NCBI GenBank assembly: GCA_947478935.1
Contig: CANJXV010000060.1
Coordinates: forward strand, 1 to 11,094
Direction of reading: 5' to 3'
Length of the DNA stretch: 11,094 bases
Origin: Comamonadaceae bacterium
GTDB lineage: Bacteria > Pseudomonadota > Gammaproteobacteria > Burkholderiales > Burkholderiaceae_C
The notes below the pieces were generated by a model. That model worked only from the letters and a program-made list of their open reading frames with translations. It searched no databases and had not been told where the DNA came from. Below, piece by piece: positions 7,328-11,094 of this stretch (the first letter of the stretch is position 1; each line of letters opens with the position of its first letter). Position numbers and translations under genes: made by a program.

Positions 7328-8589
7328 ATTTTTGGGGCGAGGTCGGGAGACGACTCGGTTTGCTTATCCGTCGGTTTAAGTCCATAGCAAATCACGAAGG
7401 CAAGCGCAATGCACAGATAGTCACCAATATACGCATCGAATAGCGCGCAATTGAAAAGGCAGGCTATGACAATCGCGACCAGCACTGATTGTGTAGCCCG
7501 ACGACTGGACTCTTGCATGATGTTAGAAAGCCGAAAAAAGGAAAAAATGATGGCTAACAAGAGTGCCACGCCAGGCAAGCCCAGTTCAACGCCCCAGAAT
7601 AAATACTCTTGGTGCGAATTCGCGGAAACTTCGACAAAGGAATCCCCAGCGATTCGTTTTTGAATTGCGTTGTATTGGCTATTCCAGCTGCCAGCACCGT
7701 AGCCTGTCCATGGACTATTTTTAATGGCTTCAATCGAATTTGCCCAAAAATTCAAACGTATGCCGGTGGAGGTCGTTAGGTCGCTGGTTGCATTGCCGCG
7801 TTGGATGGCAACCTGCATTTCTGATTTAGCGGTTAGAAAACGTTCCGCGACTATCGGAGAAAAACTGAGGGCCAGTACGGAAATAATGAGCGGAACCAGC
7901 ACTATGGCAGGACGGAATCGGCGGGGCATTTCCCAAAACGCCGCTAGCGTCAAAAGACTCAACCCAACCAGATGCCCGGTGCGACCGATAAATATAAAAA
8001 ATATAACGCCCAATGTAAGACAGATAATTAATCCGGCGTACAAGTTGCGCCCTCTTTGCGGAAGTAATTCCCGCAGGTGCCAGGCGATGGCTGCAAAAAC
8101 GGCAGTCATGATCGGTTGGTCTAAGTAGCTTGAAAATACTGCATAGGGTTGTCCCTCATCAGTCAGCTTCCAGGGCAATGGGACATGTAAATACAGGGCG
8201 CATGTGCTGAGTATCAAAAATAACTGCCCCACGAAATAAATGCTAAGTGCTACCGTGGCTTCCCTGCCGCTGCGGACCAGGTAATACATGATGGGAATGA
8301 TTAGCAAATTACCATGTTGCGCCACCGATTTAAAGATTTCGGCCGTCTTTCCAGTGCTCCAGAATGCACTAATCCAAAACAAGACAAAAGCGGCGCCTAT
8401 CAGACGCATGGGCCAAAGGCGGTGGACTGCGAGTGCTTGCTTATCGGCCCGCGAAGACACTAGCAGCATCAGTGCCGTTACAAGCGCTACCAACTTACTG
8501 ATATTGAGAAGGGCGATAGGCAGACTGACCGCCAACGCGACGAAGTAGATCGCTGTCAATCGAACGTGTTTTTCCAGCATCTGACGCAT
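7324..8589 (-). CDS. O-antigen ligase/polymerase family membrane protein (WaaL/Wzy_C-like)
   Basis: This 421-residue polytopic membrane protein has the O-antigen ligase (Wzy_C, PF04932-like) layout. About nine N-terminal hydrophobic segments come first (roughly 11-29, 31-46, 62-78, 93-105, 111-135, 159-172, 184-202, 204-219, 227-245). A large periplasmic loop spans about 246-335, and three further segments follow (337-354, 369-384, 390-404). Landmarks are GRTGH at 202-206 with the typical Arg, STGIRLNFW at 274-282, GYGAGSW at 296-302 and NSHQEYLFWGVELGLPG at 324-340, equivalent to the N-x-H-N-x-Y/E-L-G-x-x-G signature. Such proteins move undecaprenyl-linked glycans onto lipid A-core, or onto proteins, or polymerise them. 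Pairing with an MsbA-type exporter favours LPS. The chosen start has AGGCGA about 10 bases upstream; an ATG three codons in is possible. It is the first gene of a minus-strand pair. Ligase, polymerase and oligosaccharyltransferase roles cannot be separated from sequence alone. Confidence 0.82.
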   Translation of the reverse strand: MRQMLEKHVRLTAIYFVALAVSLPIALLNISKLVALVTALMLLVSSRADKQALAVHRLWPMRLIGAAFVLFWISAFWSTGKTAEIFKSVAQHGNLLIIPIMYYLVRSGREATVALSIYFVGQLFLILSTCALYLHVPLPWKLTDEGQPYAVFSSYLDQPIMTAVFAAIAWHLRELLPQRGRNLYAGLIICLTLGVIFFIFIGRTGHLVGLSLLTLAAFWEMPRRFRPAIVLVPLIISVLALSFSPIVAERFLTAKSEMQVAIQRGNATSDLTTSTGIRLNFWANSIEAIKNSPWTGYGAGSWNSQYNAIQKRIAGDSFVEVSANSHQEYLFWGVELGLPGVALLLAIIFSFFRLSNIMQESSRRATQSVLVAIVIACLFNCALFDAYIGDYLCIALAFVICYGLKPTDKQTESSPDLAPKI

Positions 8590-8829
8590 TTCTGTTTTTC
8601 GCCTAAAAAAGTTGGGGTTTTGTCCGTGGTCTGGAGTGGTGAGCGGTGAAAGCTGCCGGTTAGGGTGCGTAACAGCGGAGATAAGTATAGGCTCCGCCCT
8701 AACTTGACTCGATGTGCCTTAGCTTTTTGATAAGCTTTTCTACCCCGGTAGGTTCTTGCGGGGCAGTGGCGAAGGCCCTAAATCTAAAAACCGATGAGTG
8801 ACACCGTTTATTTGGGATAATGAAGCGGT
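8590..8829. promoter_or_regulatory. Divergent intergenic region between ligase gene and tolB
   Basis: This 240-base stretch holds no gene I can support and must contain promoters for both flanking units. For the minus strand, TATACT (plus 8684-8689, read on the complement) is a good -10 candidate, but only a weak -35 (TCGAGT) lies 17 bases upstream. It sits between the arms of a perfect 6-base inverted repeat, GCGGAG (8675-8680) and CTCCGC (8692-8697). For the plus strand, TTGACT at 8704-8709 is a good -35 but its best -10 (GATAAG, 8729-8734) is at a poor 19-base spacing. GATAAT at 8816-8821 is a good -10 but lies only 8 bases before the tolB ATG with no matching -35. A near-palindrome CTACCCCGGTAG occupies 8740-8751. 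All assignments are by eye. Confidence 0.45.
8675..8697. repeat. Inverted repeat GCGGAG-N11-CTCCGC around a candidate -10
   Basis: Two perfect 6-base arms are separated by 11 bases. The spacer contains AGTATA, which on the minus strand reads TATACT, a near-consensus -10 hexamer positioned to drive the ligase/msbA pair. A repeat of this geometry could be a repressor operator. It could also be chance in a GC-rich background, since arms of this length are not rare. No protein is known from the sequence to bind it. Confidence 0.25.
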
Positions 8830-10101
8830 ATGACTAAAATTTTTCTCAGCCTGATACTGCTGTTTGCTGGTACGCAGGCCCTGGCGCAATTCCGGGTCGA
8901 GGTCTCCGGCTCAGGCTTGACGCAGTTCCCAATTGCAATTGCCGGGTTCAAGGGGAATGAGGGGATGACCCAGAAGCTGGCCTCCATTGTGCAGGCTGAT
9001 CTGGAGCGTAGCGGTCAGTTCCGTAGCGTGGATCCGTCGGGGGCAGTTCTAGACGAAAACGCCCGCCCAGACCTGGCTGCTTGGCGTAAGCAAGGCGCCG
9101 ATGCCCTGCTCACCGGAAGCGTTATTCGTGTAGGTGATGATCGTTTTGAAGTGCGCTTTCGGCTTTGGGACAGCGTCCGCGCCCAAGATCTTGGTGGGCA
9201 GAGCCATCCCGCTACTGCAGCCGAACTTCGGCGTGTTGCGCATCGCATCGCTGACGCGGTGTATGAAAAACTAACCGGGGAAAAAGGTGTTTTTGCCACG
9301 CGCATCGCCTATGTCACCAAAAGCGCGGCCATCTTCAATCTTTGGGTCGCAGACTCTGATGGCGAGAGTGCGCAGTCTGCTTTACGCAGTTCCGAGCCGA
9401 TTATTTCCCCTTCTTGGGCGCCCAACGGCAATCAGCTGGCCTATGTGTCCTTCGAGTCGCGCAAACCTGTGGTGTATATCCATGACGTGGACTCAGGCAA
9501 GCGACGCCTCGTAGCCAATTTCAAGGGTTCCAACAGTGCCCCTGCCTGGTCACCCGACGGTAAGACCTTGGCTTTGACGCTGAGCCGCGACGGCGGATCG
9601 CAGCTGTTTTTACTCGATGTCTACGCCCCTGGAGCTGAACCCAAGCGGCTAGCCACATCGACTGCAATTGACACCGAGCCGGTATTCACCGCCGATGGCC
9701 GACATATTTACTTTGTCAGCGACCGTGGTGGTTCGCCCCAGATCTACAAAATATCGACCACTGGCGGCAATGCGGAGCGGGTTACCTTTACAGGCAATTA
9801 CAACATTTCCCCCGCACTTAGTCCGGACGGACGGTGGTTGGCGTATATCTCCCGGGTTTCCGGTTCATTTAAGTTGCACATCCAAGACCTCGCTAATGGC
9901 CAGGTACAAGCATTGACGGACACCCTGGCTGATGAAAATCCGAGCTTTGCGCCCAACGGCAGGATGATTATTTATGCCACACAGCAGCAAGGCCGTGAGG
10001 CCCTGATGACAACCACGATTGACGGCAAAGTCAAGGCGCGTCTAGCAGGTCAAAGCGGCGATTTGCGGGAGCCTGACTGGGGTCCGCTTATCAATCCCTA
10101 G
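8830..10101 (+). CDS. tolB: Tol-Pal system periplasmic beta-propeller protein TolB
   Basis: TolB is a periplasmic protein that binds Pal at the outer membrane and communicates with TolA during outer-membrane constriction at division. The product is 423 residues (E. coli 430). A Sec signal peptide covers residues 1-19 (Lys3, hydrophobic core, ALA cleavage site), so the mature protein starts QFRVEVSG. The N-terminal alpha/beta domain spans about 20-150, with FPIAIAGF, DLERSGQFRSVDP and DALLTGSV. A six-bladed propeller follows from about 155, marked by repeated strands of the type S-P-D/N-G: PSWAPNGNQLAYVS (194-207), PAWSPDGKTLAL (238-249), PVFTADGRHIYFVSDRGG (284-301), PALSPDGRWLAYIS (328-341) and PSFAPNGRMIIYA (371-383). 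It ends EPDWGPLINP, as expected. The ribosome binding site is weak (GAAG just upstream). It is first in tolB-pal-cpoB and has the divergent ligase gene upstream instead of tolA. Confidence 0.97.
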   Translation: MTKIFLSLILLFAGTQALAQFRVEVSGSGLTQFPIAIAGFKGNEGMTQKLASIVQADLERSGQFRSVDPSGAVLDENARPDLAAWRKQGADALLTGSVIRVGDDRFEVRFRLWDSVRAQDLGGQSHPATAAELRRVAHRIADAVYEKLTGEKGVFATRIAYVTKSAAIFNLWVADSDGESAQSALRSSEPIISPSWAPNGNQLAYVSFESRKPVVYIHDVDSGKRRLVANFKGSNSAPAWSPDGKTLALTLSRDGGSQLFLLDVYAPGAEPKRLATSTAIDTEPVFTADGRHIYFVSDRGGSPQIYKISTTGGNAERVTFTGNYNISPALSPDGRWLAYISRVSGSFKLHIQDLANGQVQALTDTLADENPSFAPNGRMIIYATQQQGREALMTTTIDGKVKARLAGQSGDLREPDWGPLINP

Positions 10102-10103
10102 AA

Positions 10104-10127
10104 CGGCTTATTGCCGCGTGTTTTTTT
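10104..10127 (+). terminator. Weak hairpin plus T7 tract between tolB and pal (possible attenuator)
   Basis: Three bases past the tolB stop, CGGC (10104-10107) and GCCG (10113-10116) can pair around a 5-base loop. CGTG and then seven T residues (10121-10127) follow. The stem is only 4 base pairs and the T tract is offset by four bases, so full termination is unlikely. At most it could lower read-through or stabilise a processed tolB 3' end. The strong pal ribosome binding site lies immediately downstream. Confidence 0.25.
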
Positions 10128-10130
10128 ATT

Positions 10131-10136
10131 AAGGAG
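10131..10136 (+). promoter_or_regulatory. Strong Shine-Dalgarno site of pal
   Basis: AAGGAG sits 6 bases before the ATG of pal, close to the ideal sequence and spacing. It is the strongest ribosome binding site noticed in the window. It fixes the pal start, and it suits an abundant outer-membrane lipoprotein that is needed in excess over TolB. Confidence 0.85.
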
Positions 10137-10142
10137 TGCTAT

Positions 10143-10721
10143 ATGTATAAGTGGGCCGTAATGGCAATTATTGTTGGGACGTTGGCTGCGTGTAGTTCAC
10201 CCGTGAAGCTGAATGACGTTGGTGTGGAGGACAAATCGGGGCAGGCAAGCACACCAATGAAAACGCTGACGCCTGCGACCACCTCAGCGGCGGGCGACAA
10301 AAAATCTGCCGTTACCACTCTGGATAAGACCAATGGCGTAAATAGCGGCTCAGGCACTGGTCAGGGTAGCACTACCGATGCATTGACTGGCGCAGGTGCC
10401 CGGACCATTTATTTTGAATTTGATAGTTTTGCCATCCGCCCGGAATACCAGGTGATGATCGAGATCCATGCGCGCAGCCTCAAGGCGAATAAGAATCAGC
10501 GTGTCAGTATTGAAGGGCATACCGATGAGCGCGGCGGCCGCGAATACAACCTAGCGCTAGGGCAAAAGCGTGCGGATGCGGTGCGTAAGGCTCTGTCATT
10601 GTTGGGGGTTGCTGAAACGCAGATGGAGTCGGTGAGCTTTGGTAAAGAAAAGCCTGCTGTTACCGGCGACAGTGAGATGGCGATGGAAAAAAATCGTCGC
10701 GTTGAAATGGTTATGCGGTAA
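10143..10721 (+). CDS. pal: Peptidoglycan-associated outer-membrane lipoprotein Pal
   Basis: Pal is an outer-membrane lipoprotein that binds peptidoglycan non-covalently and partners TolB and TolA. It is 192 residues long (E. coli 173). The N terminus is a lipoprotein signal with lipobox LAAC, Cys17 being the lipidated residue. Ser18-Ser19 at the +2/+3 positions favour sorting to the outer membrane. Residues about 20-86 are a Ser/Thr/Gly/Ala-rich, probably flexible linker, longer than in E. coli. The OmpA-like domain begins TIYFEFDSFAIRPEY (88-102) and includes the peptidoglycan-binding block GHTDERGGREYNLALGQKRA (125-144). D128 and R143 there are the expected diaminopimelate ligands. It ends with the NRRVEMV motif (184-190). 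It follows tolB by 41 bases and cpoB follows after 2 bases. Confidence 0.97.
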   Translation: MYKWAVMAIIVGTLAACSSPVKLNDVGVEDKSGQASTPMKTLTPATTSAAGDKKSAVTTLDKTNGVNSGSGTGQGSTTDALTGAGARTIYFEFDSFAIRPEYQVMIEIHARSLKANKNQRVSIEGHTDERGGREYNLALGQKRADAVRKALSLLGVAETQMESVSFGKEKPAVTGDSEMAMEKNRRVEMVMR

Positions 10722-10723
10722 GT

Positions 10724-11094
10724 ATGAAAACTTTGATGACGGGCCGTTCTCAACGTAGCGTGTTGGCCGCTGCGGCCTTTTTGTTGTGCACGGGCGCAGC
10801 GACGGCCGGCATTTTCGACGATGACGAGGCACGCCGCGCGATCCTGGATTTGCGCCAGCGCATAGAAGCCTTGCGTCGTGAGACTGACCAAAAATTACTG
10901 GATGAATCTAGGCGCCAGGCCGAGGAAATCGGCAGCTTGCGCCGTGGATTGCTGGACTTGCAGAACCAATGGGAGGCGACCAATGGCGAGGCCGCCAAGA
11001 TCCGAGGTCAAGGCGAACAGCTCGGTCGCGATATGAATGAGGCGCAGCGTCGTCAGGCCGAGCAAATCAAACGCCTGGAAGAGCGCTTGCAACG
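10724..11094 (+). CDS. cpoB: Cell division coordinator CpoB (YbgF), 5' part (runs off window)
   Basis: The first 123 codons of CpoB are visible and the frame is still open at the right edge. CpoB is a periplasmic Tol-associated protein that coordinates peptidoglycan synthesis by PBP1B with outer-membrane constriction. The predicted start MKTLMTGRSQRSVLAAAAFLL is a Sec signal peptide. Cleavage after TGAATA at about residue 28 gives a mature end GIFDDDEARRAILDLR, typical of betaproteobacterial YbgF. From about residue 34 the sequence is a Glu/Arg/Gln-rich heptad-like coiled coil with Leu/Ile at spaced positions, matching the N-terminal trimerisation region. The C-terminal TPR domain lies outside the window. 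The ATG is 2 bases after the pal stop, so coupled translation is likely; an ATG at codon 5 is a less likely alternative. The call rests on the N-terminal match and the tolB-pal context. Confidence 0.9.
   Translation, partial: MKTLMTGRSQRSVLAAAAFLLCTGAATAGIFDDDEARRAILDLRQRIEALRRETDQKLLDESRRQAEEIGSLRRGLLDLQNQWEATNGEAAKIRGQGEQLGRDMNEAQRRQAEQIKRLEERLQ

Noticed and set aside
8721..8740. AGCTT/AAGCT hairpin followed by TTTTC, resembling a terminator
   Set aside because: No plus-strand gene ends upstream of it, the stem is only 5 AT-rich base pairs, and it overlaps likely tolB promoter sequence.

Overview
The window looks like chromosomal DNA of a Gram-negative betaproteobacterium, most likely of the order Burkholderiales (Comamonadaceae or a relative is a guess). 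The reasons are the nadD-rsfS-rlmH-maf-rng gene order, the Lys/Ala/Pro-rich tail on RsfS, and a tolB-pal-cpoB cluster beside an MsbA/O-antigen-ligase pair. Base composition is moderately GC-rich by eye, with clear AT-rich patches inside the transporter/ligase half. No mobile element, CRISPR array, tRNA or rRNA was seen, and the longest gene-free stretch is about 240 bases.

Region 1 (1-3622, plus strand) is a tight housekeeping operon. It holds the 3' half of nadD (NAD synthesis), rsfS (ribosome silencing), rlmH (23S rRNA pseudouridine methylation), a YhdE-type maf (nucleotide pyrophosphatase) and rng (RNase G). Junctions are short: a TGATG overlap, then gaps of 7, 34 and 4 bases.

Region 2 (3628-8589) is a compact cell-surface glycan locus of four genes in two convergent pairs. 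On the plus strand, starting 5 bases after rng, a GT4-type glycosyltransferase overlaps a NodB-type deacetylase by 4 bases. On the minus strand, an O-antigen-ligase/polymerase-family membrane protein overlaps an MsbA-type ABC exporter by 4 bases. The two pairs end 14 bases apart. The simplest reading is one pathway: add a sugar and deacetylate it in the cytoplasm, flip the lipid-linked product, then ligate or polymerise it on the periplasmic side.

Region 3 (8590-8829) is the only sizeable intergenic space. It must carry the divergent promoters for the ligase/msbA unit and for tolB.

Region 4 (8830-11094, plus strand) is tolB-pal-cpoB, the periplasmic and outer-membrane half of the Tol-Pal system, with cpoB running off the window end. 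The inner-membrane genes tolQ, tolR and tolA are not upstream of tolB here; the ligase gene occupies that position.

Most of the window is ordinary. The parts worth a second look are the basic RsfS tail, the glycan genes attached to the rng operon, the four-gene glycan locus with its cytoplasmic deacetylase, and the separation of tolB-pal-cpoB from tolQRA.
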